Of a stretch of 64,000 nucleotides of DNA, positions 41,785-50,495 are shown one piece after another. The position numbers and the translations under genes were made by a program. Origin of the DNA: Streptosporangium pseudovulgare (lineage in GTDB: Bacteria > Actinomycetota > Actinomycetes > Streptosporangiales > Streptosporangiaceae); contig NZ_BMQJ01000020.1 of assembly GCF_014648055.1 (NCBI RefSeq), forward strand, positions 50,047 through 114,046. Reading direction: 5' to 3'. Under the pieces are notes generated by a model, which was not told the DNA's origin, did no database searches, and was given only the letters and a program-made list of their open reading frames with translations. The stretch's first letter is position 1; each line of letters begins with the position of its first letter.

Positions 41785-44721
41785 GTGGCAAGGCACGATC
41801 GTGAGGAATCTCTCGAGGAACAGCTCGCCTGGCTCGACGCTATCAAGGAACAGGAGGAGGCACCCCCGGTACCGGTAAAGAACGCGGTGGACGACGCCAC
41901 CGCGGTCTCGCCGTACCCGAGGGACCCCTGGGGCCTGGTCGCCGCCGAGCCCGAGCCCGAGACCACCTCGGCGCAGCTCCTCCGTGCCGCCGTCGACTCG
42001 GCCTACGCGCCCTCGGACACCTCCCCGGGCACGGGCGGTCATCCGGCCGAGGACGCCGACGCGGCGGACTGGATGAACGCGGGCTCGACGGCGGGCGCGT
42101 TCGCGGTGCCCCCGTTCGGGGGGTCCTCCTCGCCGTCCTCTCCCTCGTCTTCCCACTCGTCCTCTCAGCCGTCCTCCCCGTCGTCCTTCCCCCGGAACGA
42201 CGACGGCTTCCTGGCCCCGCTGAGGCCGCTGCCCCGCCAGGAGCACGACGACGCCGAAGGCTCCGCGACGGGTGACTTCACCCGGCCCGACGTCCGTTTC
42301 CCCGCGGACGACGACCGGGCGCCCTTCACCGACCCGGGCCTCGGCCGGGGATCGTTCACCGACCCGGGCTTCGCGCGGCCGTCGTCCACCGACCCGGGCT
42401 TCGCGCGGCCGTCGTCCACCGACCCGGGCTTCGCGCGGCCGTCGTCCACCGACCCGGGCTTCGCGCGGCCGTCGTTCACGGACCCCGGACTGGAGCGGCC
42501 GTCGTTCACGGACCCTGCTCTCGAACGGCCGTCGTTCACCGACCCGGGCCCTGCGCGGCCGTCCTTCACCGACCCGGGTCTTCGCACGCCCCGGACCGGG
42601 CCGGAGGAGCCGTCCCGTCCGCTTCCCGAGCAGTCCCGGCAGGCGGAGGAACGGCCGGAGCACTCGTCGTCCGACGAGCCGACCGCAACCGGTCCGTCCG
42701 GTCCGTCCGGCCCCGCCGAGCCCCCGCTTGAGCCCTTCAGGCCCTCGGGACCCGCGTCGGGGCCCTCGGAACCCGCGCCGGAACCGTTCAAGCCCGCCGG
42801 GGCCACGGCCGGCTCCGCCGAGCCCCCGCTCGAACCCCTTAAGCCATCGGCGCCGAAGCTCGAAGGGTTCTCCTTCGGGAGCTTCGAGTCCCGCGTCGCC
42901 GACCGCGACCGGTCCCCTTCCGAAGCCGTCGAACCGGACCCCGACGCGGAACCGGCCGCCACCGACGCCGTACGGCGGGCACCTGAGACGTCCGGGTCCG
43001 GGACGCCGGGTGCGGGGAGCCCCGGTTCCGAGAAGCCGGGTTCGGAGACGTCCGGCCCGGAGAAGCCGGGTTCCGAAGGGTCCGGTTCGGAGAAGCCCGG
43101 CTCGAAGCCGGGCTCGGAGGCGTCCAAGCCCGGCGCTCCCAGCCCGTTCGGGGCCCCCGTCGCCTTCGGCGCCGACCGGTCGCAGTCCGGCACGCCGGAA
43201 CGGCAGGCCCCCGGTCCGTTCGGTTCGGCCGCCTTCGGCTCCTCCGGCCCCGCGCCCTTCACCCGGGGCTGGGACGCGCCCCCGGCCGCCCGCGACGACG
43301 CGGCCCTCGCTCAGTCCCACGACGACCAGAACGATCGGGACGACCGGGGCACCGCTCCCCGGCCCGGCGAGGTTTCCGGCCACACCGGGGACGTCTCCGA
43401 GCGCGACCCGGCTTCCGGCCGTGACACGGCCTTCCGCCGGGACCGTGACGTCGCCCCCCGCGGGGAGGCGCCCTTCTCACCGGAACACCACGAGCGGCCG
43501 TTCACCCCGGCCGCCTCGGCGACTCCGTCGGACACCCCGGACCGCGACAGGCCCTCAGCCCCCGAACGGAACCGGCCCGCCGACCGCGGTGACAGACTCG
43601 CCGCCTCCCGCAAGGACAGGGAGCCCACCTCCGGCCGGGGGATGACCGACCGGGGCAACTCCTTCTTCCCCGACGAGGATGAGGACGAGGACGAGGAGCT
43701 GCGGGAGCCGTACCAGCCGCGCCGCCGCCACTCGGCGCCGCCGCCCGCGTTCAGCGCCCCCTCCCGGCAGTCCTCCGGCACGTCCAGGCCGTCGGCCGAC
43801 AGCCTGGACCCGGACTCACTGCTGCGGGGCCGCCGCAACGGGCCGTCCAGCGGCTGGCGCAAGCTGATCTACCGGGCCACCGCGGGCCTGATCAAGCCCG
43901 GGGAGTCGCCCGAGGTCCGCCGCCGCGGAGAGCTGATGACCCGGGCCCGCACCCCGGTCGCCACCGGCCACCACCGCGTCGCCGTACTCAGCCTGAAGGG
44001 TGGGGTCGGGAAGACCACGACCACGGTCGGCCTCGGCGCGACCCTCGCCCAGATCCGCGGCGACCGGGTCATCGCGGTCGACGCCAACCCCGACCGCGGG
44101 ACCCTCTCGGACAAGCTGGAGCTGGAGACCTCCGCGACCGTCCGCGACCTGCTCAACGAGCGCCAGCAGATCAAGCGCTACGTCGATATAAGAGCATTCA
44201 CCTCGCAGGCGCCGTCACGGCTGGAGGTCCTCGCCTCCGACCGCGACCCGTCGGTGTCGGAGGCGTTCAGCGCGTCCGACTACCAGGCGGTGGCGCAGGT
44301 CCTGGAGAACTTCTACTCGATCTGCATCACCGACTGCGGCACCGGCCTGCTCCACTCGGCCATGTCGGGAGTCCTGGGCCTGGCCGACCAGCTCGTCCTG
44401 GTCAGCTCCCCGTCCGTGGACGGCGCCCGCGCCGCCTCGGCGACCCTCGACTGGCTGGAGGCCCACCACTACGAGGACCTGGTCAGCTCGGCCACCGTGG
44501 TGCTGTGCAGCGTCCGCCCCAGGTCGAAGTCGACCGTCGACCTCGACCGGCTGGAGGCCCACTTCGCGGCCCGCTGCCGCGCCGTGATCCGCGTCCCCTA
44601 CGACCCCCACCTGGAGGAAGGAGCCGAGATCGACCTGGAGCGGCTGCAGCCCGCCACCCGCGACGCCTACCTGCGGCTGGCCGCCTCCGTCGGCGACGGC
44701 TTCGCCGCACCACAGCCCTGA
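41785..44721 (+). CDS. Very long ParA/MinD-like ATPase with disordered N-terminal region
   Basis: 978 aa from GTG 41785 (GAGGGGGAA 8 nt upstream). Residues 1-690 are low-complexity Pro/Ser/Gly/Asp/Glu. They include nine 10-aa repeats of FTDPGFARPS type (about 181-270) and a GSEKPGSE-rich block (about 405-450). C-terminal 700-978 is a deviant-Walker ATPase: LSLKGGVGKTTTTVGLG (P-loop), VDANPDRGTL (switch I), and CITDCGTGLL (switch II/Walker B). Similar architecture occurs in ParA-like proteins such as EspI of ESX loci and in polar-growth/scaffold ATPases. No secretion genes are nearby, so the role is open. Ends 216 nt before tRNA-Ser. Confidence 0.85.
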   Translation: MARHDREESLEEQLAWLDAIKEQEEAPPVPVKNAVDDATAVSPYPRDPWGLVAAEPEPETTSAQLLRAAVDSAYAPSDTSPGTGGHPAEDADAADWMNAGSTAGAFAVPPFGGSSSPSSPSSSHSSSQPSSPSSFPRNDDGFLAPLRPLPRQEHDDAEGSATGDFTRPDVRFPADDDRAPFTDPGLGRGSFTDPGFARPSSTDPGFARPSSTDPGFARPSSTDPGFARPSFTDPGLERPSFTDPALERPSFTDPGPARPSFTDPGLRTPRTGPEEPSRPLPEQSRQAEERPEHSSSDEPTATGPSGPSGPAEPPLEPFRPSGPASGPSEPAPEPFKPAGATAGSAEPPLEPLKPSAPKLEGFSFGSFESRVADRDRSPSEAVEPDPDAEPAATDAVRRAPETSGSGTPGAGSPGSEKPGSETSGPEKPGSEGSGSEKPGSKPGSEASKPGAPSPFGAPVAFGADRSQSGTPERQAPGPFGSAAFGSSGPAPFTRGWDAPPAARDDAALAQSHDDQNDRDDRGTAPRPGEVSGHTGDVSERDPASGRDTAFRRDRDVAPRGEAPFSPEHHERPFTPAASATPSDTPDRDRPSAPERNRPADRGDRLAASRKDREPTSGRGMTDRGNSFFPDEDEDEDEELREPYQPRRRHSAPPPAFSAPSRQSSGTSRPSADSLDPDSLLRGRRNGPSSGWRKLIYRATAGLIKPGESPEVRRRGELMTRARTPVATGHHRVAVLSLKGGVGKTTTTVGLGATLAQIRGDRVIAVDANPDRGTLSDKLELETSATVRDLLNERQQIKRYVDIRAFTSQAPSRLEVLASDRDPSVSEAFSASDYQAVAQVLENFYSICITDCGTGLLHSAMSGVLGLADQLVLVSSPSVDGARAASATLDWLEAHHYEDLVSSATVVLCSVRPRSKSTVDLDRLEAHFAARCRAVIRVPYDPHLEEGAEIDLERLQPATRDAYLRLAASVGDGFAAPQP
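42325..42594 (+). repeat. Nine 30-bp in-frame repeats inside the ParA-like gene
   Basis: Unit TTCACCGACCCGGGCTTCGC plus GCGGCCGTCG encodes FTDPGFARPS; the first copies from 42355 to about 42474 are nearly identical, outer copies are diverged (LERPS, LGRGS, LRTP). Recent expansion is suggested by three identical TCCACCGACCCGGGC units. Confidence 0.9.
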
Positions 44722-44767
44722 CCCGGACGGCGGCCTCCCGCCCGGAGGCTTCCCGCCCGGCGGCTCC

Positions 44768-44845
44768 GCCTCTGGGCTTCCCGCCGTGGGCTTCCGGCCC
44801 TGGGTTTCCGCCTCTGGGTTTCCGGCTCTGGGTTTCCGGCTCTGA
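44768..44845. repeat. Short tandem repeats upstream of tRNA-Ser
   Basis: CTGGGTTTCCGGCT-type units recur every 14-16 nt (starts near 44771, 44787, 44801, 44815, 44829) between the ParA-like stop and tRNA-Ser. Non-coding, no clear stem. Confidence 0.6.
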
Positions 44846-44937
44846 GGCGAGGGCGGAGCACTGCCGAGTCAGGGACGCGCCGGTGACGGTGAGGGGCTAA
44901 GGTGCAATCTGACACGTTCTTCGGGGCGTGTCGGCCG

Positions 44938-45026
44938 GGAGAGCTCGCCTAGTGGACGATGGCGGCGGTCTTGAAAACCGCTAGGGCCGGCGACGGTCCT
45001 CGTGGGTTCGAATCCCACGCTCTCCG
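44938..45026 (+). tRNA. tRNA-Ser (UGA), AICE integration target
   Basis: Acceptor GGAGAGC / GCTCTCC. Anticodon arm GCGGT-CTTGAAA-ACCGC gives anticodon TGA. It has a long serine variable arm (AGGGCCGGCGACGGTCCT region), and the T arm is GTGGG-TTCGAAT-CCCAC. Discriminator G at 45026. Its 3' two-thirds are repeated exactly at 62075-62133, marking it as the attachment site of the element downstream. The gene remains intact. Confidence 0.95.
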
Positions 45027-45027
45027 C
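44969..45027 (+). repeat. Attachment site copy 1 (within tRNA-Ser)
   Basis: 59 nt starting TCTTGAAAACCGCTAGGGCC, identical to 62075-62133. It covers the anticodon loop to the 3' end of the tRNA. Similarity at roughly nine of ten positions continues beyond it to about 45185, matching 62134-62290. Confidence 0.95.
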
Positions 45028-45137
45028 CCACCTTGCGAAACGGCGTCTGACCAGGGGTTTTCCTTCGGTCGGGCGCCGTTGGTCGTTTCGGGGGTGTGCA
45101 GCCGGATGCCGCCGTGAGCGGCTCTCGGCCGGTGGTC

Positions 45138-45163
45138 GCGGAATATACGCGGAATGATCTTGA
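45138..45163 (+). repeat. Candidate integrase arm-site copy, left end
   Basis: GCGGAATATACGCGGAATGA plus TCTTGA, about 110 nt inside the element from att copy 1. Closely related copies lie at 61984-62005 (right end of the element) and 62246-62270 (beyond att copy 2). Confidence 0.55.
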
Positions 45164-45235
45164 CGGTGTTTCCCCAGGTCGGCCCGGAAAAGCAGAAGGG
45201 CCTCGGTCTCCCGGAGCCCCTCCACCGCGCGTCCC

Positions 45236-46606
45236 TCACAGGGCCAGCACGCGGTCAATGCGATGGTTCGCCCGCTCTGTGCCGCCGTCGATGCATTTCG
45301 CGTAGACCTTGAGCAGCACGTCCACCCCGTGTCCCGCCCGTTCGGCCACGTCGGGGGCCGCCACCCCGGCGTTGAGCCACAGACTCACGGCCGCGTGCCG
45401 CAGATCGTACGGCCGGGCCGCCAACGGGGACGCCTGCTGCTCCGGAGTCAGGGCGAAGGCCCGCGCCGCCTTCCACGCCTCGCAGTAGGTCCCGATGGAG
45501 ATCACCCCGCCGCGCGAGGTCCGGAACAGCCGGCCGTCCTCATGGGCGCCGAACTCGTCGAGGTGCTCCCGCAGGATGGCCACCAGCTCCGGCGGGATGG
45601 GCACCGGACGACCCTCGTCCCTGGCCCGGTGCTTGAGCCCGCGATCATCATGAGCCTTGCCGCTGTCGGTCCACTTCTTGTTGGCCTGCGGCTTGGACTT
45701 GGCGAGAATCAGCCGGCCCCACCCGGTCTCGGGAAGGTGGCAGTCCTGCCTGCGGAGCCCGAGCGCCTCGGCCGGACGTAGACCGGCGAAGTAGAGGCAG
45801 GCGAAGAACCCACGTAGATGCCGGCCCCGGTCGAGCCGACCGACATAGGTCACCGCCGTGAGCAACTCCCGCGCCTGAGCCGGGTTGACCACCACGCGCC
45901 GGTCGACGACCTCGCGGACCTTCGGGGGCTTCCACGCCTTCACCTTGTCGATCGGGTTGGCGGGCAGCTCCTCCAGGTCCACGGCGTACTGAAGGGCGTT
46001 GTAGAAGACCGACCGCTTGCGGGCGATCGTGGTAGCGGCGGCGGCCCCGCCGTCGAGCCGGAGCGTCAGCCCATCCAGGCCCAGCCGTACGTTACGCACC
46101 TTGGACAGGTCTGAGACGCGGAGCGAGTGCCGTTCGAGCCAGGCCAGCGCCGTACGGATCTCCTGTGGGCGGGGAAGCTTCCGGGCGGCGGGAGGAAGGG
46201 CGAACTGCCGGAGAGCCTCCCGCAGGAGACGCGCGTCAGGCCGGCCAGGGGCGTCCTCGTCGACGAGCGCCGGAGTCACGGTCGCCAGGGCATCGGTGAG
46301 GCTGTCGCGCGTCTTGGCCGCCGCGTGCGACCACTTCATGTCCACGTACGCCATGGCGAAGCTGAACCACGTCACCGCGTTCTTGACCGCCAGCAGGGAG
46401 AGCGGGAGGCCCGTCTCCACATCGAAGGCTTCACCCCGCTTGGCCGCCTGCCGCAGGTCCGACAGGAAACTCTCGGCGAGCGCCTTCGTCCGCAGGGTCT
46501 TGGACCTCTCCTGTCCGCCGACCTTCCAGCGGACCACGTAGGACGGGGTCTTGCTGGAGGCGTTCCGGCGGATCTCCCAGAACTTCACGTCATAGGAGGT
46601 GCTCAT
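45236..46606 (-). CDS. int: AICE tyrosine recombinase (integrase)
   Basis: Site-specific recombinase integrating the element into tRNA-Ser. 456 aa: N-terminal arm-binding/SAM-like regions (1-225), catalytic domain from about 245. Box I Arg in AGLRPAEALGLR, box II Y400DLRH (R403, H404; the usual first His is Tyr, as in pSAM2-type integrases), AGHGVDVLLKVY with H426 and nucleophile Y435. Lies 209 nt from the att site. Its start overlaps the xis stop by 4 nt (46603-46606). A truncated paralogue lies at 62895-63494. Confidence 0.95.
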   Translation of the reverse strand: MSTSYDVKFWEIRRNASSKTPSYVVRWKVGGQERSKTLRTKALAESFLSDLRQAAKRGEAFDVETGLPLSLLAVKNAVTWFSFAMAYVDMKWSHAAAKTRDSLTDALATVTPALVDEDAPGRPDARLLREALRQFALPPAARKLPRPQEIRTALAWLERHSLRVSDLSKVRNVRLGLDGLTLRLDGGAAAATTIARKRSVFYNALQYAVDLEELPANPIDKVKAWKPPKVREVVDRRVVVNPAQARELLTAVTYVGRLDRGRHLRGFFACLYFAGLRPAEALGLRRQDCHLPETGWGRLILAKSKPQANKKWTDSGKAHDDRGLKHRARDEGRPVPIPPELVAILREHLDEFGAHEDGRLFRTSRGGVISIGTYCEAWKAARAFALTPEQQASPLAARPYDLRHAAVSLWLNAGVAAPDVAERAGHGVDVLLKVYAKCIDGGTERANHRIDRVLAL

Positions 46607-46797
46607 GCCGCCTCCCGCAGGGATTCGAGCCAGGCGGTGAACTCGCTGCGCCAGACGCGGATCTCGCCGTTCGGGAGCTTGATCCCCTGTGGTGCGTGGC
46701 CGATCTCGCGCCAGCGGTAGAAGGTGCGCCGGGAGACGCCGCCCAGCTCGTCGAGGATCTCCGGGACGGTCATCAGCTCGTCACGGTTCTTGCTCAC
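46603..46797 (-). CDS. xis: Excisionase / HTH DNA-binding protein
   Basis: 64 aa, MerR/HTH_17-like winged helix: LMTVPEILDELGGVSRRTFYRW followed by LPNGEIRVWRSEFTAWL. This is the standard small Xis of AICEs that directs Int toward excision. Overlaps int and rep by 4 nt each (46794-46797), so all three are translated from one message. Confidence 0.93.
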   Translation of the reverse strand: MSKNRDELMTVPEILDELGGVSRRTFYRWREIGHAPQGIKLPNGEIRVWRSEFTAWLESLREAA

Positions 46798-48473
46798 GCC
46801 GCCTCCCGCATCTCGACTGCCGGAACTTGTTGTCCGTCTGCTCTGGCTTCCAGGGCCAGCAGGGTCGCTCGCCAGCGTTGGCGTTCGGCGACCATGCGCA
46901 GCAGCCGCAGGGCAAGCGAAGGGGCGTCGGCGTCGCCGGCCGGGACGGGCTTCCAGACGTAGCGGTGCGGATCAGTGGCGGTGGGGTCGTCGGCCAGGCC
47001 GAGGGCTTCCAGGGCCCAGGTGCGGCGGTCGCGCTTGTGTTCGGCCAGGGTCTTGTTCGACCACTTGCGCGAGACCAGCACGCGGCGTCCGGCGTAGCCG
47101 AGGTGTTCGGGCTTGTGGGCCTTGCCCCGGCAGCGGCCCGGGGTCATGCCGGGTTTGGCGCCCTTGGGCTGCACGCCGTACCGGAGCCAGTTCGGGCAGG
47201 CCGGGGAGCAGGGTTCGTAGCGGAGTGCTTCGACCAGGCGGGCGGCGTGGTCCCGGCGTGCCGGGTCGTCGGCGTCGAGACTCTCGCCGAGGCTTTTGGT
47301 GAGGTACTTCGACAGGTAACGGATGCACTGGTCGGCATCCGGTGTCCCAGCCAGCACACCCTGAGCGTCGATCTGGTCGCCAAAGCGGATCACGTGCAGG
47401 GGTTCGGCGTCGTCGTCCTGGTCGAGCCGGTCGAGGGCGTCATCCCAGGTGGGCAGCAGCTCCCCCGTGTCGGGGTCGAGGTAGTCGCCGGTCTGGCCGT
47501 CCGGGTAGGTGCCGTCGTTGGGCAGTTCCGCCCGCGGAGTCCACACCGGCAGGTGCTCGCCCTCGAAGCGGACTTCGTCGGCTTCCGGCCACCACACCTG
47601 GTGGTACGTCGCAGCGGCGATGGCCTTCACTTCCGCTCTCGGGAGGGTGCCGCGGATGGCCATGTGCAGATGTGGGGCGAGGCGCTTTTGTGGTTCGACG
47701 GTGGCGAAGTACTGCACGTCATAGCCGGCCACCCGGCGGAGGTTCTGCACGAACCGGTCGACGAGCTTGGAGAAGTGCAGCGCGTCCCGCGCGGCCCGCG
47801 CATAGTCGTAGCTGCTCGGGTCGACCGGCACGCCGCGCCCGGCCTGGATGCGACCGTAGGACGGCAGGGTCAGGGTGATGAACAGCGACGGCCGAAACAC
47901 CTTCCCCTCGGGGCCGGTGAAGGTCCGCCCGAGCGTGGTGGGCCGCATGGCCCGCCGGGGCAGGTCCGGGGCGTCCTGGCGGCGCCGGGTCGAGCGGGAC
48001 CGCCGAGAAGCCGCCCGGCCGGACAGGGTGCCCCGCATCCCCGCCGCACGGATCTCCTCATCGATGGCCTGAATCGCGGCGTCCCAGTCCGCAACCTCCT
48101 CGGACATGCCGTCGCGTTCGGCCTCATCCCGCTTGGCCTGGACGTCGGCGCGGAACTCGATCAGCCACCGCTGATCCTCGGTCGCCGGGTCAGGGGCGGT
48201 GACGGGTTCGGCGTCCAGGTGCCAGCCTTCACGGCATTGGGCCTTGCGGAGCTGCTTGTTGCGCCGGGCGCACGGCGGGCAGACAGCCTCCCGGGTGGAC
48301 CCGCACGGGACGTTGACGTCCTCGCTCTGCCCGGTGCAGGTGTCCAGCCGGCGCAGGAGGATCGGCCGGATGCACACGCCGTTGGCCTTGGCGACCTCCA
48401 CGGCCACGTCCAGAGCGATAGGCATCTTCTGCTTCGCGGCCCGGGTCAGGGTCCGGTCGGTCGTGGTGTTCAT
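46794..48473 (-). CDS. Replication initiator protein, RepSA-like (HUH rolling-circle type)
   Basis: 559 aa from ATG 48473, with AGGAGG 7 nt upstream; the start overlaps the stop of the 67-aa gene. Residues 46-80 contain several Cys (VCPPCARRNKQLRKAQC), a probable zinc site. HUH-like motif APHLHMAIRG (H268, H270) and a Tyr-rich helix CIRYLSKYLTKS carry the metal and nicking residues typical of pSAM2 RepSA and relatives. It nicks the excised circle to start rolling-circle replication. C-terminal region Arg-rich, ends at xis. Confidence 0.92.
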   Translation of the reverse strand: MNTTTDRTLTRAAKQKMPIALDVAVEVAKANGVCIRPILLRRLDTCTGQSEDVNVPCGSTREAVCPPCARRNKQLRKAQCREGWHLDAEPVTAPDPATEDQRWLIEFRADVQAKRDEAERDGMSEEVADWDAAIQAIDEEIRAAGMRGTLSGRAASRRSRSTRRRQDAPDLPRRAMRPTTLGRTFTGPEGKVFRPSLFITLTLPSYGRIQAGRGVPVDPSSYDYARAARDALHFSKLVDRFVQNLRRVAGYDVQYFATVEPQKRLAPHLHMAIRGTLPRAEVKAIAAATYHQVWWPEADEVRFEGEHLPVWTPRAELPNDGTYPDGQTGDYLDPDTGELLPTWDDALDRLDQDDDAEPLHVIRFGDQIDAQGVLAGTPDADQCIRYLSKYLTKSLGESLDADDPARRDHAARLVEALRYEPCSPACPNWLRYGVQPKGAKPGMTPGRCRGKAHKPEHLGYAGRRVLVSRKWSNKTLAEHKRDRRTWALEALGLADDPTATDPHRYVWKPVPAGDADAPSLALRLLRMVAERQRWRATLLALEARADGQQVPAVEMREAA

Positions 48474-48673
48474 TCGGTCACCTCCTCGCGGTGCACCTCG
48501 GTCAGGTCGGCGGCCAGCCGGAACAGTGAGCCGTAGGGGTCGGTGGTCACCGAGACGTTGAACAGCTCGAAGGCCACCACCGGCTGAGCGTGGCGCGGGC
48601 CGACCATGGCCAGGACGGGCCGCCGGCAGATGCGGGTGATCTCTTCGTCGGTGCCGTAGAAGCAGACCCTCAT
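48470..48673 (-). CDS. Small protein between tra and rep
   Basis: 67 aa, MRVCFYGTDEEITRICRRPV start, no TM, no recognised domain. Shares 4-nt overlaps with tra (48670-48673) and rep (48470-48473), which is strong evidence that it is translated. A similarly placed small gene occurs in some AICEs, but I do not know a function. Confidence 0.82.
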   Translation of the reverse strand: MRVCFYGTDEEITRICRRPVLAMVGPRHAQPVVAFELFNVSVTTDPYGSLFRLAADLTEVHREEVTE

Positions 48674-50082
48674 GCGGCCACCGCCTCGGCCATGGCGCGG
48701 ATGTCGGCGTCGGAGACGTAGGCCGCGCGGACCCGGATCGGATCGGGTGAGGCTTCCAGCCGCACATAGGCGACGCCCGCGCCCTGCTCCGGAATGGGTG
48801 AGATGTGGTCGGCCAGCGCGCCCCGGTCGCGGGCGCCATCGCCGAGAACCATGTCCACCTGCTCGGACTCGTCCAAGCGGAGGGCGATCTTGTCGGGGAA
48901 CAGGTTGCGGATGTTCATGACCTCCTTGCGCGGGTCCTGGAGTGCGGCCAGGACGCCGACACCGACCGCCCGCCCTTGGGTGGTGAGGGTCGCCAGGGCG
49001 GCGGAGATGCGGAGCTTCAGGCCCTTGTCGGATTGGTAGGCGGTCAGGAACGCCACCTCATCGACGACCACCAGGACGAAGGGGTCATCGACGGTGGGGG
49101 TGTGGTTGCGCTGGTGTCCGGCGAAGCGGTCGGCGCGTTCCTGCATCACCGCCACCGCTGCTTCGAGAAGGTCGGCGCAGTCGGCCGGAGTCGCGGCATA
49201 GCGCTTCCCGAACAGGGATCGGCCGAAGGACAGTTCCATCCGCTTGGGGTCGAGGGCCCAGATCTCGACCAGGCCCGCGCGGACGGCGGGGAGGAGGCCG
49301 CGGATGGCCGACCAGATCACCGAGCCCTTGCCTGCCCCGGTGGCCCCGGCGACTAGGACGTGAGTGCCGTGGACGGTCAGCAGCCAGGGAGCACCGTCCT
49401 CACGGGTGCCAACCCGCACCGGCCCGACCGATGCCGTCTCCGGGATCGGGACGGCGGGCATGGGCGTGGCGAGCGGGTCACGCCGGGGGAAGACGAGATG
49501 CAGGCGGCCCGCACGGGCGATGGAGACGCGGCAGGAGCGGGCGCCGAAGCCGTGCGCGAGCTGGTCGAGGCGGTCGGCCCAGTCCTTGACCGCCTGCCCG
49601 CTGAGCATCTTGACGGTCACCACGTCGGCCCAGGAGGTGCAGCGGATGCTGAGGAGGCGGGGCAGGTAGTCCCGGCCGCGCAGATGCCGCCCTAATCCGG
49701 AGATGATCATTACCGGTTGCCAGTGCCGCCGGTAGATCCAGACCAGGCGCCAGAAGGCCAGCAGCCGCCAACCGGCCAGGCGCAGGAACGAGGGCCGGTG
49801 CAGGGTGAACCACAGCCCCGGCACGGTCACGACTGCGGCGATCGAGGTCAAGCCCCAGCGCCAGCCGTGCCAGCAGGCCAGCGCGCACGGGGCAGCGACG
49901 ATCACCGAGGCGACCGGGTGCCGCCAAAGGAGCTTCACCAGGCCGGCCAGCAGCCGCCAGGCGAAGATGACGAGTGTGACGATCGCCGGGGTGCGCAGCA
50001 CGGCGGGGCGGAAGACGACGGCGGTGTCGGGGGTGGTGGAGACCAGGCGTTGCGCCTCATCCCCGGGCAGTTTCCGGAACAT
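48670..50082 (-). CDS. FtsK/SpoIIIE-type DNA transfer ATPase (Tra)
   Basis: Sole conjugation protein of AICEs: a hexameric membrane-anchored motor moving double-stranded DNA between mycelia. 470 aa; three N-terminal hydrophobic segments (about 31-50, 55-72, 78-95). The ATPase has Walker A GATGAGKGS (246-254), Walker B VLVVVDEVAFL (about 338-348) and LATLTTQGRAVGVGVLAALQ. Shorter than chromosomal FtsK and without an obvious gamma DNA-recognition domain, though the last 60 residues may bind the clt site. Separated from pra by two hairpins, so it has its own promoter. Confidence 0.93.
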   Translation of the reverse strand: MFRKLPGDEAQRLVSTTPDTAVVFRPAVLRTPAIVTLVIFAWRLLAGLVKLLWRHPVASVIVAAPCALACWHGWRWGLTSIAAVVTVPGLWFTLHRPSFLRLAGWRLLAFWRLVWIYRRHWQPVMIISGLGRHLRGRDYLPRLLSIRCTSWADVVTVKMLSGQAVKDWADRLDQLAHGFGARSCRVSIARAGRLHLVFPRRDPLATPMPAVPIPETASVGPVRVGTREDGAPWLLTVHGTHVLVAGATGAGKGSVIWSAIRGLLPAVRAGLVEIWALDPKRMELSFGRSLFGKRYAATPADCADLLEAAVAVMQERADRFAGHQRNHTPTVDDPFVLVVVDEVAFLTAYQSDKGLKLRISAALATLTTQGRAVGVGVLAALQDPRKEVMNIRNLFPDKIALRLDESEQVDMVLGDGARDRGALADHISPIPEQGAGVAYVRLEASPDPIRVRAAYVSDADIRAMAEAVAA

Positions 50083-50129
50083 TAGGCTGGAGACCTTCTT
50101 CCTTGAATTCGCGTGAGAGGGAGAACCGA

Positions 50130-50163
50130 GGGGCCGCCGGAAGTTGCCGCTTCTGGCGGCCCC
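50130..50163 (-). terminator. Terminator between the pra unit and tra
   Basis: GGGGCCGCCGGAAG / CTTCTGGCGGCCCC, 13 of 14 pairs, 6-nt loop. A second hairpin GGCTCTC-GGC-GAGAGCC follows at 50180-50196. Both lie beyond the stop of the 90-aa gene. Confidence 0.7.
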
Positions 50164-50222
50164 GCTTGCGTGTCAGTCGGGCTCTCGGCGAGAGCCGGTG
50201 GGATTGCCGTCCCGGTGCGCGG

Positions 50223-50495
50223 TTACGCCGCCATGCCTCGCTTGCCGGTCAGGGTGTGGAAGGAGCGCTCGACCGCGCGGGCGAACTGGTCGGCCTCGCG
50301 GGCGAGCTGGCGGGCGAACTCGACGTCGGAGGCCGTCACCCGGTCACCGGCCGAGGTGGTGACCAAGACCGACAGAGCGCCGAAGTCGAGCGCCAGAACC
50401 GGCGTGCGCGAGGGGTAGAGGTGGTGGGTGACCTGAGCGCCGGAACCGGCGTTCAAGGTGATGGCGGCGATACGGTGTGCCTTGCGGCGCTTCAT
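50223..50495 (-). CDS. AICE-associated hypothetical protein
   Basis: 90 aa (MKRRKAHRIAAITLNAG start). Basic N-terminus, beta-rich middle (PVLALDFGALSVLVTTSAG) and a helical C-terminus (ASDVEFARQLAREADQFARA). No TM. Its start overlaps the pra stop (TGATG), so it is the second gene of the pra unit. Function unknown. Confidence 0.8.
   Translation of the reverse strand: MKRRKAHRIAAITLNAGSGAQVTHHLYPSRTPVLALDFGALSVLVTTSAGDRVTASDVEFARQLAREADQFARAVERSFHTLTGKRGMAA

Noticed and set aside
42325..42594. CRISPR-like array
   Set aside because: Regular 30-bp period without unique spacers and fully in frame with the ParA-like protein; no CRISPR array or cas gene is seen anywhere in the window.
41785..44721. 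Naming the ParA-like gene espI
   Set aside because: Architecture is similar but no ESX secretion genes are present within 20 kb on either side.
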